64,000 nucleotides of DNA, from contig NZ_CP038255.1 of assembly GCF_004564135.1 (NCBI RefSeq), positions 1,024,501 to 1,088,500 of the forward strand. Reading direction: 5' to 3'. Both the position numbers and the translations under genes were made by a program. Source of the stretch: Terasakiella sp. SH-1. GTDB lineage: Bacteria > Pseudomonadota > Alphaproteobacteria > Rhodospirillales > Terasakiellaceae. The notes beneath the pieces are model-generated. The model was not told the DNA's origin. It worked only from the letters and a program-made list of their open reading frames with translations, and did not search any database. Positions 1-8,608 of the stretch are shown in pieces; position 1 is the first letter of the stretch, and every line of letters starts with the position of its first letter.

Positions 1-2949
1 TGTTGTGGTCGTGCCATCAGAGACATCATAAGTCAGGTTGATATCGCCGCTGAAATCCGCACTTGGCTGGAAGGTCCATGTGCCATCATTGTTATTGGTC
101 AGGGAACCACCACTGGCTTGCAGGTTTTGCACGGACAGACTGTCGCCATCTACATCGCTTGCTTTGGCGAGGAGCTGGGCTTCGGTGATGGTGAGGGATG
201 AATCTTCATCTGTGTTAAAAGACGTTGCGCCAGAAACAACGGGAGCATCATTTACCGCATTAACGGTGACAGTTGCATTGGCTGTATTTGTTGTTGTGCC
301 GTCAGAAACAGTATACTGGAATGTCTCAGACCCATTATAATCAGCATCTCCGGTAAAGCTGACAGTTCCATCTGCATTCAGTGTCACCTGCCCATTGCCG
401 ACATCCACCGTATCACCTGCGGAGACATTTTGTCCGTCAATCTGTGTAATCGTTAGGCTGTCCCCGTCAATATCGCTATCGTTGGAGGTGAGGTTCATTT
501 TAACTGAACTATCCTCATTGACGCTGGCGCTATCGTTCACCGCCGTCGGCCCATCATTCACCGCAGAAACCGTGACGGTGGCATCAGCTGTTGTGGTCGC
601 GGTGCCGTCAGAGACGGTATATTGGAAAGTCTCAGACCCATTATAGTTGGCATCCGGTGTAAAGGTGACGGTGCCATTGGCGTTCAGGGTGACAGAGCCA
701 TTATCCACATTGACCGATCCACCAACCGAGATATTCTGCCCATCAATCTGTGTGATGGTCAGGCTATCGCCGTCGATATCGCTGTCGTTGGTCAGCAGGT
801 TGAGGGTAACGGCATTATCTTCTGTGGTGGTGCCTGTATCATTGACCGCCGTCGGCCCATCATTCACAGCGGAGACTGTGACCGTAGCATCGGCTGTTGT
901 GGTGGCCGTGCCGTCAGAGACGGTATATTGGAAGGTCTCGGATCCATTATAGTTGGCATCTGGTGTAAAGGTGACGGTGCCATTGGCGTTCAGGGTGACA
1001 GAGCCATTATCCACATTGACCGATCCACCAATCGAGATATTCTGCCCATCAATCTGGGTGATGGTCAGGCTGTCGCCGTCGATATCGCTGTCGTTGGTCA
1101 GCAGGTTGAGGGTAACGGCATTATCTTCTGTGGTGGTGCCTGTATCATTGACCGCCGTCGGCCCATCATTCACCGCAGAAACGGTGACCGTGGCATCGGC
1201 TGTTGTGGTGGCCGTGCCGTCAGAGACGGTATATTGGAAGGTCTCAGACCCATTATAGTTGGCATCCGGCGTAAAGGTCACAGTGCCATTGGCGTTCAGG
1301 GTAACAGAGCCATTATCCACATTGACCGATCCACCAACCGAGATGTTCTGCCCATCAATCTGGGTGATGGTCAGGCTGTCACCGTCGATATCGCTGTCAT
1401 TGGCAAGCAGGTTGAGGGTGACAGCGTTGTCTTCTGTTGTCGAGCCTGTATCATTTGTGGTGTCTGGTGCATCATTGACGGCACCCACAGAGATATTGCC
1501 TGTGGCCGCTGTTGTGGTTGTGCCATCAGACACATCATAAGACAGGCTGATTTGACCGTTAAAGCCACTGGCAGGCTGGAAGGTCCATGTGCCGTCATTA
1601 TTATCTGTTAGATTGCCGCCGCTGGCAGACAGGTTTTGTACGGAAAGACTATCGCCATCTACGTCAGAAGAATTGGCAAGTAATTGTGCTTCTGTGATGG
1701 TCAGTGAGCCGTCTTCATTCACGCGGAAGCCTGTAGCGCCAGAGACATCTGGAGCATCGTTGACGGCCGTGACATCAATGACGCCTGCCGCCGTATCGCT
1801 CAGGCTACCATCGGTGACATCGTAACTGAGGTTGATATCACCGTTGAAGTCGGCAGCAGGGGTAAAGGTCCATGTACCATCGTTATTATCGACCAGTGTG
1901 CCGCCATCAACACTGAGATTTGAAACGCTTAGGTTATCGCCATCTACATCAGAAGAATTGGCAAGTAATTGGGCCTGTGTAATGGTGATGGTGCCGTCTT
2001 CACTCATGGTGAAGCTGGTATCAGCCCCTGCGTCTGGTGCATCATTGACGGCTGTGACCTGAATGGTGCCTCCCGCCGGTGTCACAGTGGTGCCGTCGCT
2101 GACATTATAGCTTAGATCAATGTCACCATTGAAATCAGCAGCAGGCTGGAAGGTCCATGTGCCGTCGTTATTGTCGGTGAGCGTCCCGCCTGTGGCTGTT
2201 AGCCCTGTGATCGACAGGGTATCTCCATCCGCATCAGAGGAATTGGCCAGTAACTGGGCTTCTGTAATGGTGATGGTGCCGTCTTCATTTACCGTAAAAC
2301 TTGTTGGGCCAGAGACTTCTGGGGCATCGTTTATATCTTCAATAGCTTCAGTAAGGATGAGGTCTTCTACAGGCGTTGTGGTTAGAGAAGAGTTTTCTTC
2401 TGATTCTGTTGTATCCGCTTCTGTGTCGGAGTCTTCAAGGAGGGGGAGAAGGTCGACTTGTAACTGGAAGGTCTCAACGGTTGTGGGGTTGATTGCGATG
2501 GCAACGTCGCTTGCTTCATCTGTTTCAATTGTGATGGACCCATCTTCCTGAACAGTGCCCGTGGAAACTTCGACCCCTTCTGGAAGGTTGCGCAGGATGA
2601 TTTGTTCACCAGCTTCTGTTTGATAGGGGGAAAGATCAAGTTGCAGGAGAATGAGCTTGTCATTGGCGGCGGCTTCTTGAAGGGTTGCTTGGTCTACCCT
2701 TACGTGAAGCCTTTGGATTTCAATAGACTCTTCTGCGAATTCAGCTGAATCTTTCAGGGCAATTTCCTGTGCCAGACGGGCCTTGTCTTTATCGTTGGCA
2801 ATGTGGGTTGCTTGCAGGGTCAGGTCGCTTTCCTGTTCAATTTCAAAGTTACTGACTTCGACAACTTGATTGGAAAGCCCTTCCTGCTGCCCCATATTTT
2901 CCAGATCGAACATTTCGATACTGCTTTTTGTACCTGCTTTGACTTCCAT
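1..2949 (-). CDS. Giant cadherin/VCBS-like tandem-repeat surface adhesin (C-terminus outside window)
   Basis: The reading frame is open from an ATG at 2949 through 983 codons to the window edge, so only the N-terminal part is present. About 204 non-repetitive, acidic residues with no signal peptide come first. They are followed by Ig/cadherin-like units each opening with an NDAP or NDGP motif and containing acidic DxDGD calcium-site-like segments: three units of about 96 residues (roughly 205-490), four of 102 residues (roughly 491-900), then the shorter type resumes. Such proteins are typically exported by type I secretion through a C-terminal signal, which would lie to the left of the window. 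The divergent type I secretion operon starting at 3277 is the obvious exporter. Exact length, C-terminal domains and ligand cannot be judged from this window. A role in adhesion or biofilm is inferred from the family. Confidence 0.88.
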   Translation of the reverse strand, partial: MEVKAGTKSSIEMFDLENMGQQEGLSNQVVEVSNFEIEQESDLTLQATHIANDKDKARLAQEIALKDSAEFAEESIEIQRLHVRVDQATLQEAAANDKLILLQLDLSPYQTEAGEQIILRNLPEGVEVSTGTVQEDGSITIETDEASDVAIAINPTTVETFQLQVDLLPLLEDSDTEADTTESEENSSLTTTPVEDLILTEAIEDINDAPEVSGPTSFTVNEDGTITITEAQLLANSSDADGDTLSITGLTATGGTLTDNNDGTWTFQPAADFNGDIDLSYNVSDGTTVTPAGGTIQVTAVNDAPDAGADTSFTMSEDGTITITQAQLLANSSDVDGDNLSVSNLSVDGGTLVDNNDGTWTFTPAADFNGDINLSYDVTDGSLSDTAAGVIDVTAVNDAPDVSGATGFRVNEDGSLTITEAQLLANSSDVDGDSLSVQNLSASGGNLTDNNDGTWTFQPASGFNGQISLSYDVSDGTTTTAATGNISVGAVNDAPDTTNDTGSTTEDNAVTLNLLANDSDIDGDSLTITQIDGQNISVGGSVNVDNGSVTLNANGTVTFTPDANYNGSETFQYTVSDGTATTTADATVTVSAVNDGPTAVNDTGTTTEDNAVTLNLLTNDSDIDGDSLTITQIDGQNISIGGSVNVDNGSVTLNANGTVTFTPDANYNGSETFQYTVSDGTATTTADATVTVSAVNDGPTAVNDTGTTTEDNAVTLNLLTNDSDIDGDSLTITQIDGQNISVGGSVNVDNGSVTLNANGTVTFTPDANYNGSETFQYTVSDGTATTTADATVTVSAVNDGPTAVNDSASVNEDSSVKMNLTSNDSDIDGDSLTITQIDGQNVSAGDTVDVGNGQVTLNADGTVSFTGDADYNGSETFQYTVSDGTTTNTANATVTVNAVNDAPVVSGATSFNTDEDSSLTITEAQLLAKASDVDGDSLSVQNLQASGGSLTNNNDGTWTFQPSADFSGDINLTYDVSDGTTTT
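341..1564 (-). repeat. Four tandem 306-bp repeats inside the adhesin gene
   Basis: Four consecutive 306-base units (341-646, 647-952, 953-1258, 1259-1564) each encode a 102-residue Ig-like module with the order NDGPTAVND, TEDNAVTLNLLANDSD, DGDSLTITQIDG, VTFTPDANYNGSETFQY. Units 647-952 and 953-1258 differ at only about a dozen positions by eye. The outer units are more diverged. Near-identity of the inner units points to recent duplication or gene conversion and makes copy number likely to vary between isolates. Confidence 0.85.
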
Positions 2950-3276
2950 TGCTCTCACCCTCGGTGCTGAATGCGTATGTAATGCGCCTGATACACATCA
3001 TTTTGTTGATATTCAGAATTTGGCTTAATTTAACATTTTTACAACCTTGTCGCCCGTGAAATGCAGCTTCTGAGAAAATAAGATTTTTTAAAATTATCTA
3101 TTTTAGTTTATCTTATAAAGGTATTACGTAATCATACTTAATTCTTATGTTTAGTTTAGTTGCTATACTGAGGAATTAGTTACTCTTTTTTAACGAACTT
3201 AGGGGTAGTCTGTTACGTAGTAAAAAAGGGTGTTGATCCAGAATCTGTAACGTCGTTCAAATAAAGAAAAACATAA
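2950..3276. promoter_or_regulatory. Divergent intergenic region between adhesin and its secretion operon
   Basis: This 327-base, A+T-rich stretch separates the divergent adhesin and type I secretion genes and should hold both promoters. A TATACT hexamer at about 3164-3169 is a plausible -10 for the rightward operon, but no convincing -35 accompanies it. A perfect palindrome ATTACGTAAT lies at 3123-3132 and a related TTACGTA at about 3214, which could be operator half-sites. No open frame of coding character was seen here. Confidence 0.4.
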
Positions 3277-5010
3277 ATGGTGAAAAAAAAGCCAAATAAC
3301 CGGTTTGTCCGACCGATGCACCGTGTCATGTTCAGTCGCACAGAAGTAATGGTTGCCTCTTTGGCAATTAACCTGCTGACACTGGCATTGCCACTGGTCG
3401 TGCTGCAGGTCTATGACCGGATTATTCCTAGTAATTCAACGGATACCTTCACTTTTATGGTGATTGGTCTGGTATGTGTGGTTTTGCTGGATGGGGCGCT
3501 CAGGATTTTGCGTACCTATGCCATTACCTGGGCGGGAACACGTTTTGAACATGCGGCTTCCATTCGCGCCTGTGATGTTTTTCTGGGATCTGAGATCCAG
3601 GACTATGAAAAAACACCCCCTGGTGTACAGATGGAACGCTATAGCGGGGTTGAAGCCTTGCGTGATCATCAGTCAGGTCAGGGGCTGATCAGCTATACTG
3701 AGCTTCCTTTTGCTATTTTATTTGTCGCCCTGATCGCCCTGATCGGTGGCCCGTTGGTGATTGCACCGATTGTGGTGTGTGTGATTGCGATCATCTTTGC
3801 CATTTGGCTGGGCTATAATATTGATAGTATCATTCGTCGGCGTAACAAGCTGGATGATGATCGCTATAACTTTATCTTTCAGGTTCTAAACGGTATCCAT
3901 ACGGTCAAAGGGCTGGGGATGGAGGCCAAGATGTGCCGCCATTACCAGCATCTCCACGCCCCTGTGGCGCAGGTGATGGAAAAGCTGGTGTTTTATTCCT
4001 CCCTCGGTCAATCAGTTGGGGCGATCCTGAGTAACTTTGCCATGGTTTCTGTGGCTTTGCTGGGCAGTGTTTTTGTGATTCAGGGGAGCCTGACGGGTGG
4101 CTCACTGATGGCTTGTACGCTGCTGGGGGGACGGGCCATTCAGCCGTTGATCCGTATGATCGGGGTTTGGGTGCAGTATCGCTCCATTAAAATGTCTCAT
4201 GAACGGTTGAGTTCGCTAGGCCAGATCAAACAGGAAAATAATTCAGAAGAGCATGTTGCCAACACACCTGTGTTGCAAGGTGATATTAAATTTGATGATG
4301 CAACGATTTATCAGGTTAATACAGGGGTGCCGATCTTTCAGGGGCTGAACTTGCATATCAAGGCAGGTGAAATTATTGCGATCCTGGGGCAAGTCGGCGG
4401 GGGGAAATCGTCCCTGTTGGAAGCCATCGCCGGGTTTATTCCAGTGTGTGAGGGCAAGCTGCTTTATGATGATGTGGATTCACAGGAGTTAAGCTATCGC
4501 CAATTGCGCACGCAGATGGGCTATGTTCGCCAAAACGCTCCCTTGTTTAGAGGAAGCTTGCGTGAAAACCTGACGAAATTTCGGGGCAATGAATATCTGC
4601 CCCCGGCGTTGGAAGTCGCCGATAAATTGGGGCTGACAGAAATTGTTGCAGCCATGCCCAAAGGGCTGGATACCCCCGTCGGTGAATCAGCCGCAGAAGG
4701 TCTATCAGGTTCTGTACAGCAGATGGTGAGCTTGACCCTGACTTTTGCAGATAAGCCGAAAATTTTATTGTTGGATGAAGCCAATACGGCACTGGATGGG
4801 GATGCAGATCGGCGTTTGCGTGAATATCTGGAAACCCTGAAAGGTGAGACAACCATTTTAATGATTACGGAACGCCCCTCTCTCATCAATATTGCAGATC
4901 GGGTGCTGGACGCTTCACATGGGGTGGTTAAACCTGTGGAATGGGAAGGGTTCGGTCCAAAGAAAACCGTAAAACCCGTTGCTGAAAGACAGATGGAGAA
5001 ACAGGCATGA
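3277..5010 (+). CDS. Type I secretion ABC transporter subunit 1 (degenerate signature and H-loop)
   Basis: A 577-residue inner-membrane ABC protein with a six-helix transmembrane domain at about residues 22-300 and a nucleotide-binding domain from about 340. Walker A is GQVGGGKS at 371-378 and Walker B ends in D500-E501. The signature reads LSGSV (476-480) rather than LSGGQ, and the position of the switch histidine holds Glu (E532 in MITERPS). It lacks the N-terminal C39-like domain found in its partner. Its stop overlaps the start of the next ABC gene by 4 bases, which suggests translational coupling and a heteromeric transporter. The substrate is inferred to be the divergent repeat adhesin. 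The start has only a weak A-rich ribosome site. Confidence 0.88.
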   Translation: MVKKKPNNRFVRPMHRVMFSRTEVMVASLAINLLTLALPLVVLQVYDRIIPSNSTDTFTFMVIGLVCVVLLDGALRILRTYAITWAGTRFEHAASIRACDVFLGSEIQDYEKTPPGVQMERYSGVEALRDHQSGQGLISYTELPFAILFVALIALIGGPLVIAPIVVCVIAIIFAIWLGYNIDSIIRRRNKLDDDRYNFIFQVLNGIHTVKGLGMEAKMCRHYQHLHAPVAQVMEKLVFYSSLGQSVGAILSNFAMVSVALLGSVFVIQGSLTGGSLMACTLLGGRAIQPLIRMIGVWVQYRSIKMSHERLSSLGQIKQENNSEEHVANTPVLQGDIKFDDATIYQVNTGVPIFQGLNLHIKAGEIIAILGQVGGGKSSLLEAIAGFIPVCEGKLLYDDVDSQELSYRQLRTQMGYVRQNAPLFRGSLRENLTKFRGNEYLPPALEVADKLGLTEIVAAMPKGLDTPVGESAAEGLSGSVQQMVSLTLTFADKPKILLLDEANTALDGDADRRLREYLETLKGETTILMITERPSLINIADRVLDASHGVVKPVEWEGFGPKKTVKPVAERQMEKQA

Positions 5011-7202
5011 CCAAGAAAATTGTTCTCCATCAACCGCCACCGAAGAACCCCGTGCGCTTGTGGCGCAAGGCGGTGTTTAATTATACAGGGGCCGAAGAAC
5101 TGGACCCGGTTCTGGCTGCTTTGATCGGTTTGTTTGATGCCATGGACTGGAAAGGCTCCCCTCATCGTTTTGTTGAGGCCCTTCCTTATGATGCCACCGA
5201 TTTAACAGTGCATGATTTACGTGATATTTTGTTGCGAGTTGGCTTTAAAACCATTCGTCTGAAAACACGTAATGACAAGCTGTCAGCACGTTTGTGCCCG
5301 TGTGTCTTACATGCCAAAGGGAAATATTACGTTGCCAAAAAAGACGAAAATGGTCAAATCGTTGCTGTTGATACACAAACAGATGAAGTAAGACCATTGC
5401 GTTCGGTTCATGCCGGGACATTTTACGTTATTGAAAGTATTGACCGGGAAAATCATGGCAATGAAGATCGTTCGGCTCTTTGGTTCAGGAACCTGTTTTT
5501 ACAGTTCAAGCCATTGATCATGAAATCTTTTGTGGTCAGCTTTTTTGTGAACCTGATGGCCTTGACGATCCCGTTGGCAATCATGATGATTTATGATCAG
5601 GTGATTGCCAAAGAATCAATTGAGACACTCTATTATGTCGCCAGTGGGGTAGGGATTGCCCTTGGTTTTGAATTGATCATGCGTATTATCCGGGCCAAGG
5701 AACAAGCCTATATCGGGGCACGCTTTGATTATCTGGTCACAACTCGTGTGTTTGAACAGATTTTGCATTTGCCCCCGGTCTTTACCGAACGTGCCCCGGT
5801 GGGGGGACAGGTTTCGCGTATTCGAAGCTTTGAATCCCTGCGTGAAATTTTTACAGGGTCGTTGGCCAATACGGTTTTAGACCTGCCATTTGTTGTTTTA
5901 TTTATTAGCGTGATTGGCTTTATTGCCGGGCCGATGGTGGTTGTGCCGTTGGTGTTGGCGGCCCTTTATGCCGTTATGGGCGGGGTTGTCATGCCTGAAA
6001 TTCGTGCCAGAACCAAGGATGCGGCAGAAGTTCGTTCAAAACGTTATACGTTTCTGGTGGAAATGTTATGGCAGATGCGTCAGGTCAAACAACGCTGTAG
6101 TGAAGAACGCTGGAAAAAGCGTTTTCGTGAATTTTCCGGTGAAGCTGCCTGGGCGAACCTTCAAGTCACCCGTTTGCAAGGCAATGTGCAAAATGTGGCT
6201 CAAACCTTGATGATGGCATCAGGGGTGGCGACGCTTATTTTTGGGGTGCAAGGTGTTATGGCCGGGGATATCAGCCTTGGTGCGTTGGTGGCAACCATGA
6301 TGTTGGTCTGGCGTATTTTGTCGCCTTTGCAGGCATTGTTTAATGTTTCGAACCGGATTGAGCAGATGCAAAATGGTATTTTGCAGCTGAAAAGTATTTT
6401 GAATTTTGCCCCGGAACAGGAGCCGGGGGATACACCGCATACCAATGTGTCTTTTAAAGGGGCAATTGAATTTAACCGGGTGAGTATGCGTTATAAAACA
6501 GATTCAAACCCGGCCATGCTGGGCGTTAGTTTTAAGATTAAACCCGGTGAAATGATTGCGGTGACGGGACATTCAGGGTCGGGTAAAACAACCTTGGCGA
6601 AATTGATCTTGGGGCTTTATCGACCACAGGCTGGGGCTGTGACTATGGATGGGGTGGATATTCGCCAATTACGGCCAATTACTTTGCGCCAGACCCTTGC
6701 GTATGTCCCTCAAAGTAACCATGTTTTCCCTGGGACTCTTTATGAGAATCTGACTTTATCAGACCCAACTGTCAGTTTTGCTCAAGTTCGTAAAGCCTGT
6801 CGTCAGGCTGGCATTCTGGATACGATTGAAGCCTTGCCAGATGGTTTTGACACGGAATTTAAAGAGGGGCTGGAAACACAAATTCCACAAAACTTCTTGC
6901 GTAAAATTGCCTTGGGTCGCGCCTTTTTGCGCAAAGCCCCTGTCCTGATCCTGGATGAACCTGCGGGGTCTATGGACGAAAAAGATGAAGCCACCTTCAT
7001 AGAGGCGCTGGAACGTGTACGCGGGACACAAACCATTATCATGATTACACAGCGCCCGTCGCATATGCGGTTATGTGACCGTTTGATGGTGCTGAAAGAA
7101 GGTCAAATCGACATGTTGGGTAAACCCAATGAGGTTTTGGACAAAATGTTTGCAAGACCCAAAGCCAAACCTCAGCCCAAGGTGCAAGGAACACAAGCAT
7201 GA
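5007..7202 (+). CDS. Type I secretion ABC transporter subunit 2 with C39-like domain
   Basis: A 731-residue ABC exporter protein. Residues about 25-150 resemble the inactive C39-peptidase-like domain that binds type I substrates. The transmembrane domain spans about 165-440 and the ATPase domain follows. Walker A is GHSGSGKT from residue 521 and Walker B ends in D650-E651. Where the LSGGQ signature is expected the sequence reads QIPQNF (625-630), so the motif is essentially absent, and the H-loop histidine is Gln (Q682 in MITQRPS). It overlaps both neighbours by 4 bases in one operon. Together with subunit 1 it probably forms a heterodimer with at most one conventional ATP site; this pairing is inferred from gene order and complementary oddities, not shown directly. 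Confidence 0.9.
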   Translation: MTKKIVLHQPPPKNPVRLWRKAVFNYTGAEELDPVLAALIGLFDAMDWKGSPHRFVEALPYDATDLTVHDLRDILLRVGFKTIRLKTRNDKLSARLCPCVLHAKGKYYVAKKDENGQIVAVDTQTDEVRPLRSVHAGTFYVIESIDRENHGNEDRSALWFRNLFLQFKPLIMKSFVVSFFVNLMALTIPLAIMMIYDQVIAKESIETLYYVASGVGIALGFELIMRIIRAKEQAYIGARFDYLVTTRVFEQILHLPPVFTERAPVGGQVSRIRSFESLREIFTGSLANTVLDLPFVVLFISVIGFIAGPMVVVPLVLAALYAVMGGVVMPEIRARTKDAAEVRSKRYTFLVEMLWQMRQVKQRCSEERWKKRFREFSGEAAWANLQVTRLQGNVQNVAQTLMMASGVATLIFGVQGVMAGDISLGALVATMMLVWRILSPLQALFNVSNRIEQMQNGILQLKSILNFAPEQEPGDTPHTNVSFKGAIEFNRVSMRYKTDSNPAMLGVSFKIKPGEMIAVTGHSGSGKTTLAKLILGLYRPQAGAVTMDGVDIRQLRPITLRQTLAYVPQSNHVFPGTLYENLTLSDPTVSFAQVRKACRQAGILDTIEALPDGFDTEFKEGLETQIPQNFLRKIALGRAFLRKAPVLILDEPAGSMDEKDEATFIEALERVRGTQTIIMITQRPSHMRLCDRLMVLKEGQIDMLGKPNEVLDKMFARPKAKPQPKVQGTQA

Positions 7203-8563
7203 GACAGAAGCACAGCAACGTTGTAAATGAAGTTCTTTCCAAGAAGCGCAATGTGCCTCGCGAGCAGTTGAAGCTCCTTTCCCACGAAGCTATGCTGGAA
7301 GAGGCTGGCCCGTCACGGGCGGCTTCTGGCTTAATCCTGCTGATTACCGCCTTGTTGGCGTCTTCTGTGGTCTGGTCCCATTTTGTGGAAATCAAGACAT
7401 CTGCGACAACCGAAGGAACGGTGATCCCATCTGGGGATAAGCGCGTGGTGCAGCATTTGGAAGGCGGCATTGTTAAATCCATTTTGGTTCGTGATGGTGA
7501 TGTGGTGAAAAAGGACCAGCCCTTGTTGGTGTTTGAACCAACCTTGCGTACCGCAGAATTAAATCAGATCAGGGCACGCGAGGCTGCTTTGGCGATTAAG
7601 TTACAGCGACTGCGTGCCTTTATTGATGGGGCAGAACCTGATTATGCAGCCTTTATGGAAGAATACCCCCAGCTTGTTGAAGAAAGTAAGTTTAACCTGA
7701 AAGGGGTGCGTGCCCGTATTGAAGGGGAGAAAACGGTTCTTCAGTCCCAGATTGATCAACAGCGTAAATCCGTTGAAAATTACGCCAAGCAGATTGGGAG
7801 CCTGAAAAAACAGTCCAAGCTGTTAAAGCAGGCAGTGACCATGCGTCAGAAACTGTTTAAATCAGGTCATGGCTCGCGGGTGAATTTGATCAATGCGGAA
7901 TTGGATTTTGCCAAGAACAAAGGCGCGATTACCGAGGCTGAGGTCTCTCGCGAACAGGCACTAGCCAGTATTGAAGAAACCCAAAACCAGATTTTGGAGG
8001 TTGATGTACAGGAGCGCGGTAAGGCACTGGATGAACTGGATAGTGTGTCTGGTCAATTGGCCGAAGTGCGCGAAAACATTGCCCGCCTTGAAGATAAAGT
8101 GACCCGCCTGCAAATTATCAGCCCGGTTGATGGCGTGGTGCACGGTCTGGAAATCAATACACCAGGGGCGGTGGTCGAACCTGCTCAAGTCGTGATGGAA
8201 ATTATTCCGGCTGATGAACAGGTCATTATTGAAAATAAAATCCAGCCCAGTGATATCGGCCATATGGAAGTGGGGCAGGAAACCACGGTGACAGTGACAG
8301 GGTTTGATGCGCGCCGATATGGCACCATGAAAGGGGAATTGGTTAAGTTTTCCCCGACGACCTTTATGGATGAAGAAGGGAACCCTTTTTTCCGTGGTCA
8401 TATTCAGCTCAAGGAAGAACACTTGCTTGCTAATGGTGTAGAGCATAAAATTGTACCCGGTATGACTGTGCAGGCAAATATTGTAACCGGAGAGCAAACA
8501 TTGCTGGAATATCTAACGCGCCCCGTTTATGTATCCTTACTTAATGCTTTTCGTGAAAGATAA
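7199..8563 (+). CDS. HlyD-family type I secretion membrane fusion protein
   Basis: A 454-residue periplasmic adaptor. There is a short cytoplasmic N-terminus, one membrane helix at about residues 38-60, a biotinyl-lipoyl-like half-motif near residue 80 (VVQHLEGGIVKSI), a long coiled coil at about 140-310 and a beta-barrel end. This is the standard HlyD/LapC layout and length. It links the ABC pair to an outer-membrane TolC-like channel; no such channel gene is seen in the window. It is the third gene of the operon, overlapping the upstream ABC gene by 4 bases. Confidence 0.92.
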   Translation: MRQKHSNVVNEVLSKKRNVPREQLKLLSHEAMLEEAGPSRAASGLILLITALLASSVVWSHFVEIKTSATTEGTVIPSGDKRVVQHLEGGIVKSILVRDGDVVKKDQPLLVFEPTLRTAELNQIRAREAALAIKLQRLRAFIDGAEPDYAAFMEEYPQLVEESKFNLKGVRARIEGEKTVLQSQIDQQRKSVENYAKQIGSLKKQSKLLKQAVTMRQKLFKSGHGSRVNLINAELDFAKNKGAITEAEVSREQALASIEETQNQILEVDVQERGKALDELDSVSGQLAEVRENIARLEDKVTRLQIISPVDGVVHGLEINTPGAVVEPAQVVMEIIPADEQVIIENKIQPSDIGHMEVGQETTVTVTGFDARRYGTMKGELVKFSPTTFMDEEGNPFFRGHIQLKEEHLLANGVEHKIVPGMTVQANIVTGEQTLLEYLTRPVYVSLLNAFRER

Positions 8564-8608
8564 GGGTATGTTATTACTTGTAAAAATAAGTATGGAGTTC
8601 CCCCTTAA

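Noticed and set aside
341-1564. CRISPR array
   Set aside because: The repeats are 306 bases, tandem without spacers and protein coding; nothing in the window has the repeat-spacer pattern of CRISPR.
622-1611. Long open frames on the plus strand opposite the adhesin repeats
   Set aside because: They repeat with the 306-bp period and exist only because the adhesin repeats lack stops in those phases; the minus-strand frame carries coherent Ig-like modules.
4521-5165. Minus-strand 214-codon frame opposite the first ABC gene
   Set aside because: It lies wholly opposite strong ABC-domain motifs, has no recognisable domain and no ribosome site.
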